From assembly GCA_963792075.1 (NCBI GenBank), contig CAWBUW010000007.1, forward strand, positions 997,500 through 1,061,499: a stretch of DNA of 64,000 nucleotides. Reading direction: 5' to 3'. The number at the start of each line of letters is the position of its first letter. Within the stretch, counting starts at the first letter, position 1. The notes beneath the pieces are model-generated. The model searched no databases, was not told where the DNA came from, and saw nothing but the letters and a program-made list of their open reading frames with translations. Source of the stretch: CAWBUW01 sp963792075 (GTDB lineage: Bacteria; Chloroflexota; Anaerolineae; Anaerolineales; UBA4823). Position numbers and translations under genes: made by a program. Shown piece by piece: positions 18,140 through 28,197 of this stretch.

Positions 18140-19362
18140 ATGCAAAAGATGTTTAAAATCTACCTGGTATTCTTCAGCGCTTTACTGGGTGGCTGCCAGC
18201 AAGGGCCGGCAGCCACTTCTATCACGCCAGGTTCCCCTTCACAAGCAACAGCGCTGCCAACCTATGCAACCCCAACCTTCGAGGCAAAAGAACCTGCGAC
18301 GAGTACCGCGACAGCAACGCATACGTTTACACCGAAGATCACACCAGTCCCAATTCCTGGTTACCAGGAAAATTGCCTGGCCATTGAAGAAAAAGTTGCT
18401 CTTGGCTTTCTATCAGGGGATGCGCTGATCATGATCAGTAGTCAAGTTGATGGAGTATTCGCCCTAACCTCTGCAGAAAATGACATCCATCTGTTGAGTG
18501 ATATCATGAACCATAGTCTTCCAATCGTGTCACCGAATGGAAAACTGGCTAGGCTACGAAGTAGAGGCCCGGATGGCAAGCGTTTCCTGGAAGTCAGGTC
18601 ATTCGGCGGTCAACGGCAATGAACCGTCTCTTATCGAGAAAATTGGTATATGCTGTCTTATTGGTTGGATAATGATCGAGTCGTTATCCTGCGAAGCGGC
18701 AACGGAGTAATCGTTGTCAATCCCTTCACAGCAGAGATCACCGAGCTAGATTTTTCTTCTCCAAAGTTCTCCGCCAGTCAACCTGTAACAAACTTCTTCC
18801 TGGATCCATCCCTCGATCGGGTGGTTTTTTATCGGAATATACTGACAGAGTTTGCCAGCCTTATGCTGTGGGATGTGCAGGCGAAACGAGAGTTGTGGAG
18901 GGCGGAGATCGGTGATCAATTATGGTACCTTCAACCGCAGTGGTCGCCGGATGGGACACAATTCGTGGTCGGCATTCCGCCGGCGCTGTATGACCCTGTT
19001 TTCGAGCTGTTTGTCCTGGATCGCGAAGGCAAAAGGACGCTATTGACTCATTGGAAAAATGACAACCGTCGAGGAAAGGAACGATCATTGAATCACGATG
19101 GGCTCAAGCCGGACGGTATATCGCTTTTTGGTTAACAAATTCTTTGGCTGTTTTCGATATGATGACAGGAATGGTGAGAGACTATTGCCTTCCGTCGAAC
19201 AGTTCCATGAACGCCGAAATCTATTGGTCCCCTGACAGCGAGCAAGTTGTATTTTCCCAAAGAATTCGACCCTATTATGGCCTCCTACGAGTGATTATGA
19301 TAGACATCCAGAAAACTCTGGCCATTGAGGTAGCAAGGAACCAGCCGGATTGGGCTGGATGA
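18140..19362 (+). pseudogene. propeller lipoprotein A2, broken
   Basis: This is a member of the same lipoprotein family with lipobox LLGGC and Thr/Pro linker. The frame is cut by an in-frame TGA at 18620-18622 (RSFGGQRQ stop TVSYRENW) and shifts again near 19080, after which the family motif GRYIAFW-like YIAFWLTN is read in another frame up to 19362. The three pieces together cover the whole domain. It follows tip 2 by one base. Either decayed or affected by sequence errors. Confidence 0.75.
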
Positions 19363-20142
19363 CAGGAGAGCCTTAGCCTGGATAACCAACGCCCGCCGAC
19401 CTTCACTCCGACCCCTACGCCGCCCATCCGCCGGATGCTATCATTACCGATATTTTGAGAGCGGTAACAGCTCTGCCTGGTGGGACAGCCAGACCGGCGT
19501 TGGATCACCCTCATGTGCACGATGTGATCTAACTCAATAGCGGAAGGGTATTGGGGCAATTGATACGAGACAGTTATAAACGATCAAGCATGGAGTAAAA
19601 TATGCCGACCTGGCAAACTGTATAACCGCCAATGGAAGATTTCTACCGATAATCGGAATCATGTTGTGTCGTTTACGAGTAGCTGTTCGCTGGGAGGGGG
19701 CGCACAACAGGTGCAGCCAGGGCCTACCTACTTATCGTCAATTGCTTTATCTTTACTTTCCGCTAACTGAGTTATTTGGGATGCAAGAATTATTTCCTAT
19801 TCATCGAGAGGTAATTTATGATGAAAAAATTTATACCATTAATTTTGTTGGTAATATTCTTTTGTGTAAGTTTAGCAATAAAACAAGATCTCCTAACGAA
19901 TGCATTCCAAGTCCGAGATAATGAGCTGCCTTGCATCAGAAAATGGCTTCCGATAATTAGCGACCGGAAGATGTGATTTTGATAAAACCGCTCGTTTTAT
20001 TGCATTGGGTTAACTCAACTTTTGATACAAAATTATCCAGGGCTTCGACCATCAAAATATTTGTTTTACGATTATTCGGTATTGGGGAAATGATTGCTAC
20101 CATTCGATCATTAATAATTCAATGTACGATACTGATTAAATA
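19363..20142. other. low-coding stretch with degraded fragments
   Basis: About 780 bases without a convincing full gene. Short pieces of possible coding sequence remain: a Thr/Pro stretch (TFTPTPTPP) near 19400, and a short frame with YRYFESGNSSAWWDSQTG near 19440. The base composition is more AT-rich than the Tad or phage regions. It looks like decayed cassette material. Confidence 0.5.
19818..19976 (+). CDS. possible small secreted or membrane peptide
   Basis: A 52-residue frame with a signal-like start (MMKKFIPLILLVIFFCVSLA) preceded by GAGAGG. The rest has no recognised motif. It may be the 5' end of a decayed gene rather than a functional peptide. Confidence 0.3.
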   Translation: MMKKFIPLILLVIFFCVSLAIKQDLLTNAFQVRDNELPCIRKWLPIISDRKM

Positions 20143-20217
20143 ACTATTGCCTTCGTCACTACCCCAGAACAGCAACGTAACTTATGCGGAAACGCATCAT
20201 GTGTTACAGGAAAGTAG
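20143..20217 (+). pseudogene. remnant of an Rhs tip (tip signature)
   Basis: This 24-codon piece reads TIAFVTTPEQQRNLCGNASC and a short end. It matches the C-terminal signature of the other tips in the array (hydrophobics, Thr, Gln, then CG and a last Cys). The frame upstream (from about 20040) also looks tip-like but has stops. Lipoprotein A3 begins within 16 bases of its stop. Confidence 0.5.
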
Positions 20218-20232
20218 AAATATGGCAAAACA

Positions 20233-21513
20233 ATGTTCTCAATTCTTATCTTGTTTTGTCTGCTGGTAAGCTGTGGGATACGTACTCCAAATTCTCAGCC
20301 CACCATGACTATTAATTCGTCTATTGCTGTAACTCCCACGTCAACAACATTGGCTACGATTTCTTCTACACTGATGTCCACCGCAAAGCCCCCAACACCC
20401 ACAGTGATGGAAGCGCCAACCATTACACCCCCTCTCACAATGAGTGCAGTGACACAAATATGTCTGGAGATTACTGGAAAAGAAACAGACCTGGATGCTG
20501 TTTCAGATTTGGGTAAGGTAGTTATATTAGACAACCTCAATGATCGCCGCATCTATCACATCCTAGATCTTTACACGGATGAAAGTTTTGATTTACCTCT
20601 CTCCAATCCGGATGATCCTTTCTATACTGGAATGACTGTCTCCCCAGATGGTTCCACGCTAGTATATCGTGAAGGGCGTCATGATAAAGCAGTGTGGGTA
20701 GTGACAGCAGAAGGAAAAGTGTTGGGCAAATATCCTCCCTTCGAAATGGGACTAGTAGGAGAAAGGTGGATAGACAACGAACGCATGGAGTTGGATTGGA
20801 ATGGATCCTCCTATCCGCCTGATATAGAGCAAGGCGGGGTTGTTATCTTTGACCCTTTCACAGGTCAGAGGCAATATCTTGCTCCAACATTTCCAGATGT
20901 ATATGACACTTCACCACCAGCTTATTGGACGGCACAATACAGTTCAGATTTAGAATGGGCTGTTTATGTTCAATGGTGGCCCGAGCAGGGCCCTGGGATC
21001 GGTGTATGGGATGTCGCGGCGCAAAGGATAATCTGGCAACAACAAGAATCTATTGTGACTTCTTGGCGGAGTCCTCCAGTGTGGGTGTCTTCAGGTGAAT
21101 GGGTTGCGCTTTTGGTAGATGGCGTGCTCTATCGCATTAATCGCACGGGAGATGTCATGCTTCTTCCTGAACTAAGCAGCTCATCTTGGGGTTTTATCAA
21201 TTCCTTTAGTGGGTCCCCTGATGGACATTATTTAGCCTTCTGGGTCACCATCGTCGAAGGGTTCAAGGAAACCAAGCTCTTTATCCTTGATACGGAAACA
21301 AACCAGCTTTTTGATTATTGCATTAATAATGATTTTCTATCTGGGCGTATTATATGGTCGTTCAATGGCCAGCAGTTCATAATTCAGGGATCAAAGCAGA
21401 ATAATAACGGCCAATTGCATAACCAGGTAATTTTAGTAGATCGGGTACAGCAGAAGGCATATCTTCTTTCCCCAGATCAGGTGCCGCTAGCTTGGTTGAG
21501 ATCTAGGCCATGA
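20233..21513 (+). CDS. propeller lipoprotein A3
   Basis: A 426-residue lipoprotein with lipobox LLVSC, Thr/Pro linker (about 20-70) and propeller-type blades (TVSPDGSTLVYREG, FSGSPDGHYLAFWV, LFILDTETNQLFDYC). The start lacks the usual basic residues. If one A is restored in the run at 20226-20229, an upstream ATG at 20222 gives MAKTMFSILILFCLLVSCG, a better signal peptide with AGGAAAG in front. This suggests a one-base loss. It follows the tip remnant at 20143-20217. Confidence 0.8.
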   Translation: MFSILILFCLLVSCGIRTPNSQPTMTINSSIAVTPTSTTLATISSTLMSTAKPPTPTVMEAPTITPPLTMSAVTQICLEITGKETDLDAVSDLGKVVILDNLNDRRIYHILDLYTDESFDLPLSNPDDPFYTGMTVSPDGSTLVYREGRHDKAVWVVTAEGKVLGKYPPFEMGLVGERWIDNERMELDWNGSSYPPDIEQGGVVIFDPFTGQRQYLAPTFPDVYDTSPPAYWTAQYSSDLEWAVYVQWWPEQGPGIGVWDVAAQRIIWQQQESIVTSWRSPPVWVSSGEWVALLVDGVLYRINRTGDVMLLPELSSSSWGFINSFSGSPDGHYLAFWVTIVEGFKETKLFILDTETNQLFDYCINNDFLSGRIIWSFNGQQFIIQGSKQNNNGQLHNQVILVDRVQQKAYLLSPDQVPLAWLRSRP

Positions 21514-21519
21514 AATAAA

Positions 21520-21675
21520 ATGCAATACCATGAGTTGGGTATAAGATTTGCCCAAAGCGGAAATCGCGATATCAATGGAGAGCCTGAAAGTTTCTGGGAT
21601 ATTTGTCAAAAGCGGTTTGTTGAGATGCCAGATTTTGTACTGTTAGGAAATATATGCCTGTATGGCTCGAAATAG
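21520..21675 (+). CDS. short unknown frame before lipoprotein B1
   Basis: A 51-residue frame (MQYHELGIRFAQSGNRDING and a second half ending LLGNICLYGSK) lies in the gap between lipoproteins A3 and B1. No motif and no clear ribosome site. It might be the leftover of another tip, by position only. Confidence 0.25.
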   Translation: MQYHELGIRFAQSGNRDINGEPESFWDICQKRFVEMPDFVLLGNICLYGSK

Positions 21676-21705
21676 CTGCTGGTAACCCACTGCCGGAGGA
21701 TCGAA

Positions 21706-22724
21706 ATGATGCATGGCGTTAATCCTAAGTTTGTTTTGTGCCTGGTTTTCCTCAGCCTTTTGGCCCAGGTTGGCTGTAGTAATATAGCCTCTCCTAAAAC
21801 GAGCACAGCGGTATCTCCTGTCTTGCCCACTCGCGTTTTAGAGGCATCTACGATCACGCCATCTTTAGGAATCCAACCAACTCAAATGCTTCTACTGACA
21901 GAAACACCGACGCTAACGCCAACTGTAACTCCATCGCCAACCGTTACACCTTCACCCACCGTTCAAACCACGCCCACCTTGGAAGCGGAGGAAAGTTATA
22001 CATACGTCATGAATTTGTTCAAGACGAACGGCGGTTGTACCCTTCCCTGCATCATTGGGATAACACCCGGTAAAACCAGTTGGGGCGAGGTGCAGGCTAA
22101 GTTCGCTTTCTTAGGAAAAGAGCCTCCAAAACCATGGATCATTGATCATTATGGATTGAAATATTACCGTTATCAATACCTCCAAGAAGGACAACCTACT
22201 TTGGCAGGATTCTCTTTTATGTTAAGGATGATGAAGTCACTATTATGGGTATGGGAATCCACATGATCACCGATCCTGGTATCGAAAAACAGTACGCAAT
22301 AAAGACGATTTTGTCGACGCTCGGGAAGCCGAAAGAGGTATTCCTTACCCTGACCGGTTTGGGAGCGCTGGGTCCGGAAGAAATTAATCCTTACGACATC
22401 AAATTATATTATGATGATGAACGAACTTGGATGATTGTTTCTTATGAAGGGATCGCACTGATGACAGGCAATGTGCTAAGATTCTGCACAACGGATCTTC
22501 GTCAAGGAATAGAGGGAAGAGTCGAGAACGATGTTGGCTTAACCATCCAACCTGGTCAAAATCATTATATGCCTGAAGATCTTGCTCAAATCGAGGGTGG
22601 TGGCGGTCCGATTTTATCTGGCAAGTCATTCGAAGAAGCAACGGGTGAAGATGTAGCAAGCTTTTTTGAAAAAGCAACCGGACCAGGTGAGGCTTGTTTC
22701 ACCACACTAAAGGGGATTTGGTAG
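21706..22724 (+). pseudogene. lipoprotein B1 (NGGCxLPC family), frameshifted
   Basis: A second lipoprotein family: lipobox AQVGC, Thr/Pro linker, then the motif TNGGCTLPCIIGITPGKTSW. The frame breaks at the T4 run 22215-22218; one added T gives a smooth read (GFSFYVKDDEVTIMGMG) into the second half, which ends at 22724. A homologue with the same motif lies at 31699-32506. The function is unknown. The paired Cys residues suggest a disulfide in an exported domain. Confidence 0.7.
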
Positions 22725-22848
22725 TAAAGCGGTTCTTCTCGTGGCATCTATGGTATGGTATTAATCAAACCCACTTATTACTACTACTATCATAGGGGAG
22801 ATCATTTGCCTTACTAACTTTGATGACATCGAATGGAGCGCCTGCGCT

Positions 22849-24231
22849 ATGAAGAGAAAATTTTTGTTCCTGCTTAGTGCAATATTGATGATCTTGCCTG
22901 GCTGCCAGGCTGGCGAGGGCGTAGGAACCCAAATCCTGAATATCACACCATCTGGCTTCGCGACAGATACGGCGCCCCGCCTGGCGACCCTGACGCCTCG
23001 GCCGCTAACGTTGGCGCCGGCTTTCACCCCGATGCTGCCCACAGACTGGCCTTCCCCTTTCGCTGTAACCGAGTCTCCAACATATCCAAGCGCTCCGGCA
23101 ACTCTTACTTCCCGGCTCGCGGCGACTTTAACCGCAACCCCCTCTGCAAGTTTTCCTCCACCAGGTGAATATACTATTTACTACTTCGAATCGAATGATA
23201 CACCAGACCATTACCTGGAGTTCGCATCGCTGGATGGGGAAATCCGAGGGCGACTCCTGTCGTTACCTCCGGCGCGGGTTTATCTTTCTCCATATCGTGC
23301 AGAGGTGACAATCGCCCCGCTCGATAGCACACAATTGCCTTATCGGCTTGACCTTCAAACCGGCGTTACCACACCCATTCCATCCGCAGATCAATCCTGT
23401 GATGATTTCAGTTGGTCACCAGACGGGAAGCAGGCGATTGCGACTTGTGCCGACCCAGATACAGAAGGCGGCCAGACGCTTTACCTGCTATCGCTTCAAG
23501 ATGAGCAGCGCACTCGATTGATAAATTGTGAAACCGATCTGTGTGGGTTAACAGCATGGTCGCCAGACGGCCTGTGGATTGCGTATTTGAGAAAAACACT
23601 TGCTTCGGGAGTGTATTCGACCGATGGACTTTATCTATTTGCAGCCCGGTGCCTCAATACGCCAGGCACTTGTGACGCAACCGTCAATGGACCTTATGCT
23701 ACGCGCCTGCCATTGTTCTGGTCTCCGGACAGCCGGTACCTGGCGAGCGCATGGCATAACAAGACGATACGGGTCTTTGAGACCGGCGAACGCGGCCTGC
23801 AATTTTCTTATGAGATTATGGCAGGATGGTCTATCTGGGCGTTGGCCTGGCTGCCTGATAGTGAATGGATTGTGTTTGATATGGGGAACGGTATTTATAA
23901 GGTGCCTGCACAAGGCGGGGAACCAATTTTTCTAAATAGGGGGCCTAATGAAGATGTCATTGGGTGGCTGTGCGTACCCTGGCCGGCCCAGCCCGGCGCG
24001 ATTTTCACTGTCACCCCCGCCGGCGACAATCTCAACCTGCGTGACGCGCCTGCGCTGGCCGGAACAATCCTGCAAAAGCTCCAGCCGGGCGATACGGTGA
24101 CGATCCTCTCCAGCCCGGTGCAGGCAGATGGCTACACCTGGTGGCAGATGCAGGCAGAAGATGGTACGGCAGGTTGGGCAGTAAATATCCCAGAGTGGTA
24201 TGAACCTGTCGAACAGGAAAAACCAGGTTAG
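22849..24231 (+). CDS. propeller lipoprotein with C-terminal SH3b domain
   Basis: A 460-residue lipoprotein with lipobox LPGC, a long Thr/Pro/Ala linker (about 20-110), propeller blades (FSWSPDGKQAIATC, TAWSPDGLWIAYLRK, FWSPDSRYLASAW) and a C-terminal bacterial SH3 domain at about residues 385-455 (NLNLRDAPALAGTIL, WWQMQAEDGTAGWAVN). SH3b domains commonly bind peptidoglycan or peptides. A second copy of this architecture lies at 29612-30984. The gene is intact. Confidence 0.85.
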   Translation: MKRKFLFLLSAILMILPGCQAGEGVGTQILNITPSGFATDTAPRLATLTPRPLTLAPAFTPMLPTDWPSPFAVTESPTYPSAPATLTSRLAATLTATPSASFPPPGEYTIYYFESNDTPDHYLEFASLDGEIRGRLLSLPPARVYLSPYRAEVTIAPLDSTQLPYRLDLQTGVTTPIPSADQSCDDFSWSPDGKQAIATCADPDTEGGQTLYLLSLQDEQRTRLINCETDLCGLTAWSPDGLWIAYLRKTLASGVYSTDGLYLFAARCLNTPGTCDATVNGPYATRLPLFWSPDSRYLASAWHNKTIRVFETGERGLQFSYEIMAGWSIWALAWLPDSEWIVFDMGNGIYKVPAQGGEPIFLNRGPNEDVIGWLCVPWPAQPGAIFTVTPAGDNLNLRDAPALAGTILQKLQPGDTVTILSSPVQADGYTWWQMQAEDGTAGWAVNIPEWYEPVEQEKPG

Positions 24232-24285
24232 TGATAGCCAACAAGAAAGCAATACCCTTATGTGGGCATCCTCATTGTTCTAATG

Positions 24286-24344
24286 AATTTTGTTTGGTAG
24301 TGTGTGTGGCGGCATAGCCGCCACACACACTACCAAACAAAATT
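24286..24344. terminator. 28-bp perfect stem-loop
   Basis: A perfect 28-bp inverted repeat with an ATA loop sits between two co-oriented lipoprotein genes. It is the longest gap-containing hairpin in the window. The outer arms are AT-rich (AATTTTG), so the RNA would end in a U-rich arm; it may terminate transcription. It divides the array into two transcription blocks. Confidence 0.7.
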
Positions 24345-24391
24345 TTCGGATAAGTTTTTATTAATCCCGGCAGAATCTTTTGGAGAAACCT

Positions 24392-25711
24392 ATGTTACGG
24401 CATCCTAAATTCATTCTCATCATCTTGGCAGCAGTTGTTCTTCTGGAAGGCTGTTCGTCCCCCACAATCGTGCCAGCCCCACCTATCGAGAGCACGACAC
24501 CCACCGCGCTGGTGGCAACGCCTACCAGTATACCGACTGAGCCGCCGGCGACTCTCACGCCTACCCAGCCGGCGCCAACGCTCACCCCATCGCCGGCTGA
24601 GCCTGCGACAACAAGTACAGTTGTCCTGCCCCCTGAAAATATCTTGAGATACCAGCCATTCGACATTGCTCCCGATCTACCAGCAGACGTAAAGCCATCC
24701 GGCGCATTGCTGGTCTGGGGCGAGCAGCCACAACTTCTGCACTTCAATCCACGAGCGTGGTTGGAAGACTTGCCAGGTATTGATACGGGCTGCCTTTCGA
24801 TCTCTCCGGATGGGCAATGGATTGCTTACTGCCCGTTGTCCGATGATTCTCCAACAGGGCAGTGGTTAATTGTCGAGTCGGCCGACCGGCAGCAGAAGAA
24901 AAAGGTCCCGATGGATACACGTCTGCGATATTTCGGTGCCCACCTCTGGCTGGACAACCAGCACTTGATCTTTCCCCTGATTCGGGAAGAGTATGAGCTG
25001 CGCCCCATGGTGGTCATCAATCCTTTCACCGGAGAGCAATTCGAGCTGGCTTCCGATTACCCCGACCTGCGGCCCGACCCGGGGGGCATCACAGGTTCCA
25101 TGCAATTCGGTATCAGCGATGTAGTATACGACCCTACTCTTGACCTGGTAGTATACCCGCAATGGGGACCCCAGGCTTACCTCGTGGTATGGAATCGACA
25201 GACGCAAACTGTTGTGGCGAAGGTCGAAGACCTGGGTCCTATGGAGCACTATCCTCTCTGGTCATCCGATGGAAAACAACTTGCGCTTGCGGTGACGTAT
25301 CAGTATGGGGAACAATACGGCGATTTCATCGAGGAATGGTTCAGAGTGAGCCGGGAAGGGCAGGTGGAGCGTCTGACCTACTTCGCGGATTATTTCGTGC
25401 ATGCCAGGGTTGGCGCCGCCAATTGGTCGCCGGACGGCCAGAAGCTGGCTTTCTGGCTGGAAACCAGCCCAAGTCTGTGTCCAGGCACGCGCCTGGCAGT
25501 TCTGGAGGTGGCAACACGGCAGGTGACGAACACCTGTGTTCCAACGCCTGAATATTTTGACCCGCCTCCGCTCTGGTCTTCGGACAGCCGCTATATTGCC
25601 GTGATCAATGGCGATGACAGTCCATACCAAACGATCCTCGTAGATTTTGAACAGAGCCAGGCCTTTAATATAACTTATGGTTCACCGATTGGATGGCTGG
25701 CGTTACCTTGA
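24392..25711 (+). CDS. propeller lipoprotein A4
   Basis: A 439-residue intact lipoprotein: lipobox LLEGC, Thr/Pro linker (about 25-80), then blades (CLSISPDGQWIAYC, ANWSPDGQKLAFWL, WSSDSRYIAVINGD) and the family ending GSPIGWLALP. The ATG at 24392 is chosen because GGAG lies 7 bases upstream and the signal peptide then begins MLRHPK. Unlike A1-A3 and A5 it has no recognisable tip just upstream; a hairpin precedes it. Confidence 0.85.
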   Translation: MLRHPKFILIILAAVVLLEGCSSPTIVPAPPIESTTPTALVATPTSIPTEPPATLTPTQPAPTLTPSPAEPATTSTVVLPPENILRYQPFDIAPDLPADVKPSGALLVWGEQPQLLHFNPRAWLEDLPGIDTGCLSISPDGQWIAYCPLSDDSPTGQWLIVESADRQQKKKVPMDTRLRYFGAHLWLDNQHLIFPLIREEYELRPMVVINPFTGEQFELASDYPDLRPDPGGITGSMQFGISDVVYDPTLDLVVYPQWGPQAYLVVWNRQTQTVVAKVEDLGPMEHYPLWSSDGKQLALAVTYQYGEQYGDFIEEWFRVSREGQVERLTYFADYFVHARVGAANWSPDGQKLAFWLETSPSLCPGTRLAVLEVATRQVTNTCVPTPEYFDPPPLWSSDSRYIAVINGDDSPYQTILVDFEQSQAFNITYGSPIGWLALP

Positions 25712-25914
25712 AGCCAGTGGGTGAGTGGTGAATTTTCCTAATCGTATGAACTTGTTGATAAATGACAAAGGAGTAAGCGAATACAAACGATGGACTGACA
25801 AATCTTATGTAATTTCAAGGTATTGTTAAAAGATGGCGGCAATGGACCTAGCTGCTTGAGACTATGATGCCATAGCAGGTTGTTATCAATGATGATGGCA
25901 GTCTTTACATATAG

Positions 25915-28197
25915 GATGACACACCAGCCAGCGAAGAACGCTGCCAGGCGCGCTTCCTGTTCGACGTAAATACTCTCCCTATGGCGAACAATACCGGCCA
26001 CCACCTGTTCTACGCCCTGAACCGGGATAACACCGTCGTGATGCGGCTGGAGCTGCGCTACTACAACTCCGCTTACCAGGTGCGGGCCGAGGCGGTCAAC
26101 GACGCCGGCTGGTATGTGTCGCTCTCCTGGACAACGCTCACCGACGCCCCGCACTACATCGAGATCGAATGGAAGGCCGCCGCGGCGGCCGGGGCCAACA
26201 ATGGTGTGATCACCCTTTGGGTAGATGGGACACAGACCGGCAGCATTGCCAATATCGATAACGACACCCGCCGGGTGGACTATGCCCAGCTTGGCGCAGT
26301 AGCCGGGGTGGATACCGGCACACGCGGCGCGTACTACCTGGATGCGTTCGAATCCCGCCGCCAGACCTACATCGGCCTGGCGAGCGAGGCGTCGCGTACC
26401 CTGGGCGCTGTGCTCAATCTCAGGCAGCACACGGGTTCCACAAGGGTCAAAGCGCAGGCGCTCGACACCGCCAGCTTTGTCCGCGTCGAAGGGGTGACCT
26501 TCTCCACGGGCGCTGCCATCACCGCCACGCAGGTGGTCCAGGCCACCTTGCCTGCCGCGGCGCACGTCAGGGCTATGCTGGCGCCGGCGAGCGAGGCGCA
26601 GCCGCTGCCTGGCGTAAGCAAAGCGCCAGCCTCCAGCAGCGCCTCACAAACCATCACCTATACCTACGATCCGCTCTACCGCCTGAAGCGCACCGATTAC
26701 AGCGACGGGACGTACTTCAGCTACACCTACGATTCTGTAGGCAACCGCCTGACCGAGCAGACCACCGGCGGGACGAGCAGCGCCTACGTTTACGATGCCG
26801 CCAACCGGATGCTCAGCGCCGGAGGCATCGTCTATACCTGGGACGACAACGGCAATCTGCTCTCGGATGGGGGGCGCACCTATACCTATAACCACGCCAA
26901 CCGGCTGGTGGGGGTCAATTCTCCTACACTGGTTTCCAGTATGGCGTATAATGGTCAAGGAGACCGTCTGCAGCAGACGGTGAACGGCGTGACCACGACC
27001 TACACGCTGGACCTGGCAGGAGGCCTGACGCAGGTGCTCTCGGACGGGACACACACTTACCTGTACGGCAGCGGGCGTATCGCCCAATACGCCGGAACGA
27101 CCCCGGAGTATTTCCTGCCGGACGCGCTGGGTTCCGTGCGGCAGTTGGCGGATGCCAGCGGCAGCGTGACGTTGGCGGAGAGTTACCAGCCGTATGGCGA
27201 AACCTTGAGCCACGGCGGCGCAGGGCAAAGCCCGTATGGATATGCTGGGGAATGGGAGGACAGTTACATTAAGTTGCAGTATCTACGTTCCCGGTGGTAT
27301 TCGATGGAAATTGGAAGATTCCTGACCAAAGACTCCTGGCAAGGGGATTATAACAGACCAATGTCGCTTAATGCCTGGCTATACGTAGGGGCGGATCCGG
27401 TCAACCACACGGATCCGAGTGGAATGTGCCCGCCGGGTTATATAGACGGAGACCTGGATGGAAGATGCGAAAAGACATGCGATCCTTGTGAGAGTTTTCC
27501 ACCGCCGCCACAAGGATTACCTGAAAGCAACCCCGTGGAAAAAGTATACAAAAGATTGGCGACAGAACCATGGAAATGCAAATCTCGTTATGGGGAAATA
27601 ACTTCGCTGGCCCCGTGGTGGAAAACGGTAGAGGCCAGCGGCAAGGACCCTACTTATGTAAATACTACACTTGCAATCGCCACAATGATTTACCTGGAAG
27701 AAAATTTATTGTATGCATTGAACCCCAATGCTATAGTCTATGAAACGGAAGCCCTTGCTCACAGGTTTTGGTATTTTTGTAATATGTATGGGAGCTGCTC
27801 CATTAGCAAGACCGGAGTTATTGGGGAAGGAGTAAAAAAATACTTGCATTGGAGTATCAGTTTTGAAAGCCTTGCAAGTAATATAGAACTATTCTCTGAG
27901 GGTTATGGCCCTCCGGCAAGTGCATATAGGGAAGCAAAGAAAATTACAGATGCGTATAGGAATAATCCAAGTTGGACGACTTGTAAAGATTATCACATGG
28001 GAGATTGTTGGGACAGACCATGGGGACCTTTTAGCGCAATACTGGATTATAAGTATTTCTATGATAGATATGATAGAGAAGGGGACACCACTGTCAACAA
28101 GGTTTTCTATATGTGGAGCAACCTTGTAATATTGACTTTTGCACAAACCAATTATCACTGTGTACAACCCGGCGTTTACTGTGGGACTAAGAAATGA
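25915..28197 (+). CDS. 5'-truncated Rhs protein with intact tip 3
   Basis: The longest Rhs piece, open from 25915 with the first ATG at 25981 (738 residues from there). It begins inside a lectin-like domain (LFYALNRDNTVVMRLELRYY, GVITLWVDGTQTG), then YD repeats and the Rhs core end (YGYAGEWEDSYIKLQYLRSR, RPMSLNAWLY) to the hinge DPSG at residues 478-481. The 257-residue tip is AT-richer and Cys-rich and ends VILTFAQTNYHC and YCGTKK. I do not recognise a toxin fold in it. The next lipoprotein overlaps by four bases. A full-length Rhs would need an N-terminal export part that is missing. Confidence 0.85.
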   Translation, partial: DDTPASEERCQARFLFDVNTLPMANNTGHHLFYALNRDNTVVMRLELRYYNSAYQVRAEAVNDAGWYVSLSWTTLTDAPHYIEIEWKAAAAAGANNGVITLWVDGTQTGSIANIDNDTRRVDYAQLGAVAGVDTGTRGAYYLDAFESRRQTYIGLASEASRTLGAVLNLRQHTGSTRVKAQALDTASFVRVEGVTFSTGAAITATQVVQATLPAAAHVRAMLAPASEAQPLPGVSKAPASSSASQTITYTYDPLYRLKRTDYSDGTYFSYTYDSVGNRLTEQTTGGTSSAYVYDAANRMLSAGGIVYTWDDNGNLLSDGGRTYTYNHANRLVGVNSPTLVSSMAYNGQGDRLQQTVNGVTTTYTLDLAGGLTQVLSDGTHTYLYGSGRIAQYAGTTPEYFLPDALGSVRQLADASGSVTLAESYQPYGETLSHGGAGQSPYGYAGEWEDSYIKLQYLRSRWYSMEIGRFLTKDSWQGDYNRPMSLNAWLYVGADPVNHTDPSGMCPPGYIDGDLDGRCEKTCDPCESFPPPPQGLPESNPVEKVYKRLATEPWKCKSRYGEITSLAPWWKTVEASGKDPTYVNTTLAIATMIYLEENLLYALNPNAIVYETEALAHRFWYFCNMYGSCSISKTGVIGEGVKKYLHWSISFESLASNIELFSEGYGPPASAYREAKKITDAYRNNPSWTTCKDYHMGDCWDRPWGPFSAILDYKYFYDRYDREGDTTVNKVFYMWSNLVILTFAQTNYHCVQPGVYCGTKK

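Noticed and set aside
19661..19921. 86-codon frame in the low-coding gap
   Set aside because: It has no motif, no ribosome site and overlaps a better candidate with a signal-like start at 19818.
25738..26565. Long antisense frame over the Rhs core (about 275 codons)
   Set aside because: It is opposite a clear Rhs reading frame, and the same antisense frame appears over the repeat copy at 15.5-16.4 kb; GC-rich third positions explain it.
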